From JAIBCM01 sp041395165 (lineage in GTDB: Bacteria > Verrucomicrobiota > Verrucomicrobiia > JADLBR01 > JAIBCM01), in contig JAWLBA010000002.1 in the NCBI GenBank assembly GCA_041395165.1, forward strand, positions 1 through 64,000: DNA of 64,000 nt, read 5' to 3'. Below the pieces are notes generated by a model. The model was not told the origin of the DNA. It ran no database searches and worked only from the letters and a program-made list of their open reading frames with translations. This document shows positions 40,184 to 47,638 of the stretch, piece after piece. The position numbers and the translations under genes were made by a program. How positions within the stretch are numbered: the first letter of the stretch is position 1; every line of letters begins with the position of its first letter.

Positions 40184-42004
40184 TTATTGATATGATGCAG
40201 TTTGAAATTCAACTGACCAATGCGGCATTGTGGTTTCGAAAGCGACCCGGTTGCTGTTGAGTGGATGATGAAAATTTATTTTCCAGGCATGAAGACAAAG
40301 TGGAGGATCATTGACCGCCAAAGTTTGAATTTTGCCTAATTTTTGGTTGGGAAGATATGTGGAATCGCCGCAAATAGGAAAACCCAGGTGCCAAAGATGT
40401 AGACGAATCTGATTGGTTCGACCCGTGACGGGTTTCACTTCGAGAAGTGTGGTGTTGTCGGAAAAGCGCTCTAAAATCTTAAATTCTGTGCGAGCGGGCA
40501 GACCATGCGCTTCATCAATTGTTCTCGCGCCAAGCTGAGTGGGTTCTTTGCTAATGTGCGCTTCGCAAACAAAAAATTCTTTAGCAGGTTGGCCTTGGAC
40601 GCGAGCGAGATAAATTTTTTCTACCTCACCGTTTTCAAATTGAGGTTGTAATAGTTTGGCAAAATGTCGTGTGCGCGTGCAAACAATAAGCCCAGTGGTG
40701 TTCGCGTCCAGACGATGGGCGGGCTGCGGTTTTTGAGGGGCGTAAACTTGGTGTAAAATATATTGCAGCGTGTTGCGATTGAAGCGACCACTAGGATGAA
40801 CAGGTAAAGGTGCAGGTTTATTAATTATCAGAAGCGCTTCGTCTTCATGGAGAATTTGGATGTCGGAATTAATGTTGGGCTCGATATTTTCCGGAAAAAT
40901 TTGAATATATTTTTCCCTCGTTTTTACTATGTGATTAGAGGTGACGAGCTGGCCGTTTTCATTTTGAAAAAGGTTTTTTGCAAAACGTTGCGACCATTCT
41001 TCTCGTGAGATGTGTGGGAAAATATCGCAATAGCAATCGAGAAGTGTTTTTCCATCATGAGCTGTCGAAATTACGAGGGGACGACGATTTTCATAAGGTT
41101 GGCTGCCTGGCAAAGGAGTTGTGGTGCGACGAATTGCGGCATGACGTTTAGCGAGAAGTTTCTCTTTTTGTTCTTGAGACTTGGTAAAACAGTAGGGACA
41201 TGATTTGCCAGGGACAAATCGCTCGTCCTTTTGGTCGTTCGAATTAAGTGGTGTTTGGCAAGCGTAACATTGTGTTGCCTCGGTTTCGCGCAGTGCGGGA
41301 TCTACGCCCACACGTTGATCGAATACAAAACATTCGCCTTCATAATGTTCGTTGCCGCATTCTTCGAAATATTTTAAGATGCCGCCATCGAGTTGGTAAA
41401 TGTTTTGAAAACCAGCACTTTCCATAAAAGGCCCCGCTTTTTCGCAGCGAATGCCACCGGTGCAAAACATAACAATAGGTTTTTGTTCTTTATCATTTTT
41501 TAAATCGGTAAGCGACTTTTGAACTGCTTGAGGAAAATTTCTAAAATGATCGAGATCAAGAGAACGCGCACCTTTAAATGTGCCCAATTTCACTTCGTAA
41601 TCGTTTCTTGTGTCCAAGAGGGTGAGCGACTTTCCTTCATCGAGCCATTGTTTCAGTGTGCGAGCGGAAAGTTTAGGCGAGGTGTGTTGCGCTGGATGGA
41701 TTCCTTCGACTCCAAAAGCGATGATTTCTTTTTTTAGGCGAACAAGCATGCGTGTGAAAGGTTGATGATCACTTTCGCTGTATTTGGGAGTTAATTTTTC
41801 TAAACCGGGAATGGCGCGCAAAAGAGCAAGAAGTTGTTCGATTGGCTTTTTTTCGCCAGCAACAAAAAGGTTGATGCCTTCTGGACTTAGTAAAATAGTG
41901 CCTTTTAGTTTCCACTGTTTACATTGCGCCAATAAACGTTCACGCAATGGTTTTAAATCCGTTAGTGTTGCAAACTGATAAGCGGCAATGTTGGTGAAAG
42001 TCAT
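40184..42004 (-). CDS. Fusion of TrhO-type rhodanese tRNA hydroxylase and RluA-family pseudouridine synthase
   Basis: From ATG 42004 the protein has 606 residues. Residues about 1-215 match TrhO (YceA/UPF0176): an N-terminal acylphosphatase-like part (LKGTILLSPEGINLFVAG) and a rhodanese domain with catalytic Cys in VMFCTGGIRCEKAG. Two CxxC pairs (CYAC, CPYC) form a zinc site at about 246-272. An S4-like segment follows (about 320-372). The rest is an RluA-type synthase with AHRLDANTTGLIV (catalytic Asp) and GRTNQIRLHLWHLGFPICGD. TrhO makes 5-hydroxyuridine at tRNA position 34; the second half makes pseudouridine in an unknown RNA. All active residues appear intact. A TTG at 42025 is an alternative start. 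Confidence 0.9.
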   Translation of the reverse strand: MTFTNIAAYQFATLTDLKPLRERLLAQCKQWKLKGTILLSPEGINLFVAGEKKPIEQLLALLRAIPGLEKLTPKYSESDHQPFTRMLVRLKKEIIAFGVEGIHPAQHTSPKLSARTLKQWLDEGKSLTLLDTRNDYEVKLGTFKGARSLDLDHFRNFPQAVQKSLTDLKNDKEQKPIVMFCTGGIRCEKAGPFMESAGFQNIYQLDGGILKYFEECGNEHYEGECFVFDQRVGVDPALRETEATQCYACQTPLNSNDQKDERFVPGKSCPYCFTKSQEQKEKLLAKRHAAIRRTTTPLPGSQPYENRRPLVISTAHDGKTLLDCYCDIFPHISREEWSQRFAKNLFQNENGQLVTSNHIVKTREKYIQIFPENIEPNINSDIQILHEDEALLIINKPAPLPVHPSGRFNRNTLQYILHQVYAPQKPQPAHRLDANTTGLIVCTRTRHFAKLLQPQFENGEVEKIYLARVQGQPAKEFFVCEAHISKEPTQLGARTIDEAHGLPARTEFKILERFSDNTTLLEVKPVTGRTNQIRLHLWHLGFPICGDSTYLPNQKLGKIQTLAVNDPPLCLHAWKINFHHPLNSNRVAFETTMPHWSVEFQTASYQ

Positions 42005-42077
42005 TCTAATTATTGTTTTTTTCAAGATAGCATAAGTATTTACTTTAATTTCGGAAATATTTTTCGAACAATATTTT

Positions 42078-42650
42078 ATGTTTAAAAATAAACCTCGCTG
42101 CCAATGGTGTCTGAAAGAGCCGATTTATGTGAAATATCATGATGAGGAGTGGGGGAAGGCGGTGCATGAGGATAAGAAGTTGTTTGAGTTTTTGGTGTTG
42201 GAAAGTTTTCAGGCGGGATTGAGTTGGTTGACGGTGTTGAAGAAGCGAGAAAATTTTCGCAAGGCATTTGCGAGTTTTGATGTGGGGAAGGTGGCGAAGT
42301 TTAATGCAAAGAAAGTGGAGGCTTTGATGCAGGATGCAGGAATTATTCGTAATCGGCTCAAAATTGAGGCGGCAATTAATAATGCGAAACGTTTTATGGA
42401 AATTCAAAAGGAGTTTGGATCGTTCGATAAATATGTGTGGGGTTTTGTTGGCGGTAAAACGATTGTTAATCAACCGAAAATGCTAAAGAACATTCCATCA
42501 ACCTCGCCAGTTTCGGATGCGATGAGTAAGGATATGGGTTTACGCGGTTTTAAGTTTCGAGGTTCTACGATTTGTTATGCGTTTATGCAGGCGGTGGGGA
42601 TGGTGGATGATCACACGATGGATTGTTGGCGCAAGTCAGCAAAACGATAA
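42078..42650 (+). CDS. tag: DNA-3-methyladenine glycosylase I
   Basis: Tag removes 3-methyladenine from alkylated DNA. The 190-residue protein has the N-terminal RCQWC and KYHDEEWGKAVHEDKKLFEF, then LESFQAGLSWLTVLKKRENF. The C-terminal GMVDDHTMDCW supplies zinc ligands with the N-terminal Cys. Length and motifs are standard. It is divergent from the TrhO fusion. Confidence 0.95.
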   Translation: MFKNKPRCQWCLKEPIYVKYHDEEWGKAVHEDKKLFEFLVLESFQAGLSWLTVLKKRENFRKAFASFDVGKVAKFNAKKVEALMQDAGIIRNRLKIEAAINNAKRFMEIQKEFGSFDKYVWGFVGGKTIVNQPKMLKNIPSTSPVSDAMSKDMGLRGFKFRGSTICYAFMQAVGMVDDHTMDCWRKSAKR

Positions 42651-42661
42651 AGAGCGAAACT

Positions 42662-43159
42662 CTAGTGAATACAGCCCATGTAAATTTTGGTTTTTTGGAT
42701 GTAAGCTTTTGAGGCAACAGGTTGATAGCGTTTTAAACTTTTTTGGGCGTCGGCTTGATTTTTATAAATGCCAGCAAGGATGATGTAATGATTCGGGACG
42801 AGTCCGGGATAAGCTTCGGATTTTTCGATGGAGAGATATTCTTGGTGGGTTTCGTAATCGAGATTGTCTCGGCGTAAAAGGTAATCGCCAGCGTAACTTT
42901 CGTCGGGATCATTATCGGGAAGAATGAGCCCTCTTTTTTCATCGTAAATATGGTTTCTTAGGGAAAAAGGTGTGTGAGAAATTTTGCTAATATTTTTTGT
43001 CTGGCGATTGGCTTCATGAAAATCATGATAGTTACCTAAGACAACGAGATAATAAGTTTCCAAGTAAGAAGCTTCGTTTGGGAGAATGTCTTCGCTCGTT
43101 TCTTGAGCGTGAGATAAAGTGAAGGCTAGTATAAAAAAACTTAAGAGGATAAATTTCAT
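42662..43159 (-). CDS. Secreted hypothetical protein with two SPOR-like segments
   Basis: A 165-residue protein with a cleavable signal peptide (MKFILLSFFILAFTLSHAQ). Two segments look like SPOR halves: YYLVVLGNYHDFHEANRQTK near residue 36 and HYIILAGIYKNQADAQKSLK near residue 123, the second followed by SKAYIQKTKIYMG. SPOR domains bind denuded peptidoglycan at division sites. The match is by pattern only, and the middle (about 60-115) is unassigned. Confidence 0.65.
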   Translation of the reverse strand: MKFILLSFFILAFTLSHAQETSEDILPNEASYLETYYLVVLGNYHDFHEANRQTKNISKISHTPFSLRNHIYDEKRGLILPDNDPDESYAGDYLLRRDNLDYETHQEYLSIEKSEAYPGLVPNHYIILAGIYKNQADAQKSLKRYQPVASKAYIQKTKIYMGCIH

Positions 43160-43281
43160 GTTCTTTTAATTTAATATTGGAGGTTGTTGGAAGCAAGGAG
43201 CTCATTGTAATTTTTTTGTAAAACTGTCAACATAGGGATGGCAGATTCCATTCACGAAGGCATTAATATGCACTATCATTT

Positions 43282-44043
43282 TTATAGCCGAATGGGTAGA
43301 CTCTTTTCATTAAGATACTCTTTAACCTGTTTAATGGTAAATTGGCCGAAGTGAAAAAGGCTTGCGGCTAAAACGGCGTCGGCTTTGCCTTCAGAGAGCA
43401 CATCGTAAAAATGTTCCAGTTTTCCTGCCCCACCGCTTGCGATGATGGGCACATGAACCGCATCAGAAATAGCGCGAGTTAAAGCAATATCGTAGCCTTC
43501 TTTAGTGCCATCGGCGTCCATGCTAGTTAATAAAATTTCGCCTGCACCGAGGTTGACTCCTTTTTGTGCCCAAGCCATGGCATCTAGACCCGTGGCATTT
43601 CTGCCGCCATGAGTATAAATCTGCCAACTTTTTCCATCGGGATTTCTTTTTGCATCCATGGCTAGGACGATGCATTGGCTGCCAAATCGTTCAGCAGCTT
43701 CTTGGATAAAACGCGGATTTTGGATGGCGGTGGTGTTGATACTTACTTTATCCGCTCCAGCTTGGAGCAGGGCGTGAATATCGTCCAAAGTTCGAATGCC
43801 GCCGCCCACGGTCAAAGGCATGAAAATTTCTTCAGCAGTTCGTTCTACGACATCGAGGATGGTTTTGCGTTGTTCGTGGGAAGCGGTGATGTCTAAAAAA
43901 ATGAGTTCATCGGCACCTTGATCGTTATATTTTTTTGCGGCTTCAACAGGGTCACCCGCATCGCGCAGTTCCAGAAATTTAATTCCTTTGACAACGCGTC
44001 CTTGGTTGACATCGAGACAAGGGATGATTCGTTTGGTTAACAT
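43282..44043 (-). CDS. hisF: Imidazole glycerol phosphate synthase, cyclase subunit
   Basis: HisF closes the imidazole ring in histidine synthesis, using ammonia from HisH. The 253-residue TIM barrel has RIIPCLDVNQGRVVKGIKF (catalytic Asp11), FLDITAS, LTVGGGIRTLDDI, LLTSMDADGTKEGYD (second catalytic Asp) and IIASGGAGKLEHF. No hisH or other his gene is adjacent, so the pathway genes are scattered. A tRNA gene lies upstream on the same strand. Confidence 0.96.
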   Translation of the reverse strand: MLTKRIIPCLDVNQGRVVKGIKFLELRDAGDPVEAAKKYNDQGADELIFLDITASHEQRKTILDVVERTAEEIFMPLTVGGGIRTLDDIHALLQAGADKVSINTTAIQNPRFIQEAAERFGSQCIVLAMDAKRNPDGKSWQIYTHGGRNATGLDAMAWAQKGVNLGAGEILLTSMDADGTKEGYDIALTRAISDAVHVPIIASGGAGKLEHFYDVLSEGKADAVLAASLFHFGQFTIKQVKEYLNEKSLPIRL

Positions 44044-44113
44044 AGCAAAATTATAAATTAGAAATTATGAAAATTTACTTTTTAATTCATAACTCTTAAT
44101 CCTTAATTAAAAT

Positions 44114-44187
44114 CGCGCCCAGATGGATTCGAACCATCGACCCGCTGCTTAGAAGGCAGCTGCTCTAGTCCCCTGAGCTATGGGCGC
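44114..44187 (-). tRNA. tRNA-Arg (anticodon TCT)
   Basis: On the minus strand the acceptor stem pairs GCGCCCA with TGGGCGC, leaving G as discriminator. The D arm is AGCTCAGGGGACTAGAGC. The anticodon arm is GCTGC-CTTCTAA-GCAGC with TCT. The T arm has GGTTCGAATCC. The 3' CCA is not encoded. It reads AGA codons. Confidence 0.93.
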
Positions 44188-44276
44188 TTATCATATAAGG
44201 TAACGAGTAATGAGTGGTGGGTAAAGTGAGATTTGTGCATAGCGCTGGTAGTTTTGTTTTTTTATGCTAGCGTAAC

Positions 44277-45224
44277 ATGCTTACTTCTATGGAAACTCCC
44301 CTTAGTTTTTGGATTGCGTTTAACGCTGGAATATTAGTTTTGCTTTTACTTGATCTTTTTGTTTTTCATCGAAGCGCGCATGAGATTCGTCCGCGAGAAG
44401 CTTTGATTGGAAGTTTAATTTGGATCGCGCTTTCCATGGGTTTTTGTGGCTTTGTTTGGTATTGGAAAGGGGCAGATAAAGGTTTGGAGTTTTTTACGGG
44501 CTACTTGATTGAATATTCCTTGAGCGTAGATAATATTTTTATTTTCGTTCTCATATTTACCCATTTCAAAGTTCCTCGAGAGTATCAGCATACTGTTTTA
44601 TTTTGGGGTGTTTTAGGGGCCTTGGTTATGCGTGGGATTATGATCGGAGTAGGCGTGGTCCTGGTTCAACGATTTCATTGGGTCATGTATGTTTTTGGCG
44701 CTTTTCTTGTGATAACAGGCCTTCGAATGTTTTTCCAAAAGGAGGACGATGATGCGCACTTGGAAAATATTTGGGTTTTTCGTTGGGCCAAGAAAGTTTT
44801 TCCATTCACCAATGCTTATGAAGGGAAACGTTTTGTTGTGCATAAAAATGGTCAACGATTTTTTACTCCATTGATGTTGGTGTTGATTATGGTGGAGTCG
44901 ACCGACTTGATTTTTGCTTTAGACTCCATTCCCGCAATTTTTTCTGTTACGAAAGATCCCTTCATCGTTTACACGTCTAATGTGTGTGCCGTTTTAGGGT
45001 TGCGTTCGCTTTATTTCTTGCTGGCGAGTTTTATGCAGAAATTCATTTTCTTAAAAGCGGGTTTGGCAGTGGTTTTAAGTTTTGTGGGAATTAAAATGTT
45101 AATCGCTGATTTTTACGAAATTCCTACTATTATTTCTTTAAGTGTGATCGGCGCGGTTTTGATTACTGCGATAGTGACTTCGGTATTTGTTTCGCGTTGG
45201 ATAGAAAATAAGAAGCGTGATTGA
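44277..45224 (+). CDS. TerC/Alx family membrane protein
   Basis: A 315-residue polytopic protein with about nine helices. Diagnostic blocks are GYLIEYSLSVDNIFIFVLIF and, in the second half, MVESTDLIFALDSIPAIFSV, whose acidic residues bind metal. Family knowledge: Alx/TerC proteins export manganese or load it onto secreted enzymes. I looked upstream for a yybP-ykoY Mn riboswitch and saw none. It appears to be co-transcribed with the exoD-like gene eight bases downstream. Confidence 0.93.
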   Translation: MLTSMETPLSFWIAFNAGILVLLLLDLFVFHRSAHEIRPREALIGSLIWIALSMGFCGFVWYWKGADKGLEFFTGYLIEYSLSVDNIFIFVLIFTHFKVPREYQHTVLFWGVLGALVMRGIMIGVGVVLVQRFHWVMYVFGAFLVITGLRMFFQKEDDDAHLENIWVFRWAKKVFPFTNAYEGKRFVVHKNGQRFFTPLMLVLIMVESTDLIFALDSIPAIFSVTKDPFIVYTSNVCAVLGLRSLYFLLASFMQKFIFLKAGLAVVLSFVGIKMLIADFYEIPTIISLSVIGAVLITAIVTSVFVSRWIENKKRD

Positions 45225-45232
45225 GATGGTAT

Positions 45233-45868
45233 ATGTCTCTTTCTGAAGCAGTCATTAAAGAAGGCAGACTCAGTCGCGATTTAAAAAAAATTTTAGAAAA
45301 AGCGGCAGGCCAATCATTGACCGTTGGACAGTTGCGGCAAATTTTAAAGGGTCGAGGCTTTGCGTTGTTGATTATTTTATTCGCGTTACCTTTTACGATG
45401 CCGATTTCTATTCCAGGATTATCCACTCCGTTTGGATTGGCTATTGCTTTCCTGGGGTTTCGCATGGCTTTGGGTAAACGACCTTGGCTGCCACAACGGG
45501 TGCAACGGGCTCACATTTCTTATGCCACTTTGGAAAAAATCGTTAGCAAAGCGATTCGAGTCGCTACTTTTTTAGAAAAAATGGTGAAACCGCGGTTGCG
45601 TTGGATGCGTTATCTCGGGTTAGCTAGGATTATCGGTATAGTCATTGCTTTAAATGGGTTTATACTTTGTTTGCCTTTGCCCGTTCCTTTCACGAATACG
45701 ATTCCTGCGTTGGCCATTATTTTATTAACTTTAGGTCGAGTCGAGCGGGATGGCATTTTTACCTTGGCAGGTTTTTTTGTGACTTTGTTAGGGATCGGCT
45801 ATATTATTTTTTGGGTTAATTTAGGAAAACTTGGTTGGGAAGAGTTGGTGAAATATTGGCCCTTTTAA
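45233..45868 (+). CDS. exoD: ExoD family exopolysaccharide synthesis protein
   Basis: The protein has about 211 residues, opening SLSEAVIKEGRLSRDLKKIL. The family core follows, with hydrophobic LLIILFALPFTMPISIPGLS, then TPFGLAIAFLGFRMALGKRP, and a C-terminal pair of helices around LPLPVPFTNTIPALAIILLT. ExoD-type proteins are linked to exopolysaccharide or succinoglycan production, but their biochemistry is unknown. ATG at 45233 is preferred to the TTG at 45221, which overlaps the terC stop. Confidence 0.88.
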   Translation: MSLSEAVIKEGRLSRDLKKILEKAAGQSLTVGQLRQILKGRGFALLIILFALPFTMPISIPGLSTPFGLAIAFLGFRMALGKRPWLPQRVQRAHISYATLEKIVSKAIRVATFLEKMVKPRLRWMRYLGLARIIGIVIALNGFILCLPLPVPFTNTIPALAIILLTLGRVERDGIFTLAGFFVTLLGIGYIIFWVNLGKLGWEELVKYWPF

Positions 45869-45871
45869 TAT

Positions 45872-46987
45872 TTGAAAAAAATGCAGTTAGGTAATTTAAA
45901 ATTGGAAAGCGCTTTTTTTCTATCGCCCTTGGCGGGTTATACGAATTTGCCGTTTCGACGAATCATTCGCGAAATTGGCGGCGTAGGTCTTTGCACGACA
46001 GAGTTAGTCAATGCACGCTCGCTTCTAGAAAAAAATCCCAGAGCGTTTAAATATATTGAAAGTTGCACTGAGGACAAACCTTTAGCTGTTCAACTCTTTG
46101 GTTCAGTTGTGGAAGAAATGCGTGATGCGGCAAGTTATTTGGAGTCGATTGGCATTAATTCGGTGGATGTGAACATGGGTTGTCCTGTTAATAAAGTCTG
46201 TAAAACGGGTGGCGGCTCTTCGATGATGCGGGATTATCATGCCACCGCAGAGCTAGTGAGGCAAATGGTAGAGGCTGTTAAAATTCCTGTTACTTGCAAA
46301 ATGCGTCTGGGTTGGGACGAGGAATCTATTACCGCACCGGATTTAGCGAAGGCCTTGGCAGATGTGGGAGTTGCAGCGATTTTTGTGCATGGTCGCACGC
46401 GAGAGCAAGGTTTTAAAGGCAGAGTTAATTTAGATGGGATTCGTCGCGTTGTGGAAGCTGTGCCCAGTGTTCCGGTGATTGGCAATGGTGATGTGACAAC
46501 TCCGGAAGCTGCTAAAAAAATGGTAGAGATAACAGGTTGCGAAGGGATTAGCATTGGGCGTGGCGCTTTCTATAACCCTTGGATTTTTCGAGATATTCAA
46601 TTTTATTTTGAAACAGGGCAAGGGTCGGCAGAAAAGAGTTTTGATGAGCGCATTAAAATTGTTCGGCGCCATTTGGATTTAATGATGGAATGTTTCGGAG
46701 AAGAATTGGGATGCAAAATGTTTCGAAAGGTGGGGCCATGGTATGCAAAACAGTTCGGGCCTAACGCACTATTTAACGAGCGCATTACTCGTTTAAGTTC
46801 GCGCGAAGAACTGGAAGAAATTCTTTCTGTTTATCAACAGTGGCGAATCCAGTTTTTGGATAATGCTGGCAATCTCTTGCCCGCATTTCGTCCACGATCC
46901 TTGCCTGCTTCATTTTTGGAATCCGAAAAACCGGTTTTAAAACGGGATCACATTCCCGTACCCGCCGGGCCGGTGGAGTTATGGTGA
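45872..46987 (+). CDS. dus: tRNA-dihydrouridine synthase
   Basis: A flavin TIM-barrel enzyme that reduces uridines in the tRNA D loop. Motifs: SPLAGYTNLPFRRIIREIGG, VDVNMGCPVNKVCKTGGGSS (with the catalytic Cys), TCKMRLGWDE, VHGRTREQGF and PVIGNGDVTTPEAAKKM. Length of 371 residues is normal. The start is TTG 45872 or ATG 45881; the evidence does not decide. The DusA/B/C subgroup is not assignable by eye. Confidence 0.93.
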   Translation: MKKMQLGNLKLESAFFLSPLAGYTNLPFRRIIREIGGVGLCTTELVNARSLLEKNPRAFKYIESCTEDKPLAVQLFGSVVEEMRDAASYLESIGINSVDVNMGCPVNKVCKTGGGSSMMRDYHATAELVRQMVEAVKIPVTCKMRLGWDEESITAPDLAKALADVGVAAIFVHGRTREQGFKGRVNLDGIRRVVEAVPSVPVIGNGDVTTPEAAKKMVEITGCEGISIGRGAFYNPWIFRDIQFYFETGQGSAEKSFDERIKIVRRHLDLMMECFGEELGCKMFRKVGPWYAKQFGPNALFNERITRLSSREELEEILSVYQQWRIQFLDNAGNLLPAFRPRSLPASFLESEKPVLKRDHIPVPAGPVELW

Positions 46988-47035
46988 TATTCTAAAATGG
47001 ATTGTAAAGAATATAAAAATGGATATATTGGAAGC

Positions 47036-47239
47036 ATGAAAACGACGATTGATATTCCTAAGGAAAAACTGAAGGAAATAATGAAATATACGAAAGCTCA
47101 GACCAAAAAGGAAGCAGTGCTTTACGCTATAGAGGATTTTAATCGAAGACAAAGACTAGCTAAAATAGTTAAAAAATTTGGCACTTTTAAAGATTTTATG
47201 ACTCTTGAAGAACTCTATAAACTTAGAGGAGAAAGTTAA
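47036..47239 (+). CDS. vapB: VapB-type antitoxin
   Basis: A 67-residue protein starting MKTTIDIPKEKLKEIM, a ribbon-helix-helix form (VapB/DUF2191 type). The C-terminal part (GTFKDFMTLEELYKLRGES) would wrap the toxin. The ATG at 47036 fits better than an upstream one at 46997. The stop is five bases before the PIN-domain toxin. Such complexes usually bind and repress their own promoter. Confidence 0.85.
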   Translation: MKTTIDIPKEKLKEIMKYTKAQTKKEAVLYAIEDFNRRQRLAKIVKKFGTFKDFMTLEELYKLRGES

Positions 47240-47244
47240 GTTTA

Positions 47245-47622
47245 ATGGACAAAGTTTTAATTGACACTTCCGCTTGGATAGAGTGTTTTCGTCCGCAGGG
47301 GAAATTGGAGATTCAAGAAAGAATAGGCGGTATAGTGATAGAAGGGCGTGCTGCATGGTGTGATATGATCTATCTGGAACTGTGTAATGGGGTGCGAAAT
47401 AATGAAGAAAAGCAATCCTTACAACAGCTTTATCAAGACATTACTTTGTTGCCCATTACTCCAGAAGTTTGGAGAATTGCCTTTGAAATAGCTAAGCGGT
47501 GTCGAGGCAAAGGCTACACAATACCAGTAACCGATATTGTTATAGCAGCTTGTGCGAGCCATTACAAAGCGACGATAGAATCTCTGGATTCGCACTTTGA
47601 CGTTTTGCGTAAATTTTTTTAA
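47245..47622 (+). CDS. vapC: VapC-type PIN domain ribonuclease toxin
   Basis: A 125-residue PIN domain with the acidic active site: Asp7 in LIDTSAWIE, Glu45 in IYLELCNG, Asp97 in PVTDIVIAA and Asp115 in SLDSHF. VapC toxins cleave tRNA or rRNA. It is paired with the antitoxin just upstream, forming a complete type II toxin-antitoxin module inserted between dus and leuS. All catalytic residues look intact, so it is probably active. The leuS ATG lies 17 bases beyond the vapC stop. Confidence 0.9.
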   Translation: MDKVLIDTSAWIECFRPQGKLEIQERIGGIVIEGRAAWCDMIYLELCNGVRNNEEKQSLQQLYQDITLLPITPEVWRIAFEIAKRCRGKGYTIPVTDIVIAACASHYKATIESLDSHFDVLRKFF

Positions 47623-47638
47623 GTTTTTTGCAGTTTTT

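Noticed and set aside
44188..44276. Possible yybP-ykoY manganese riboswitch before the TerC gene
   Set aside because: The spacer is only 89 bases and lacks the conserved paired loops.
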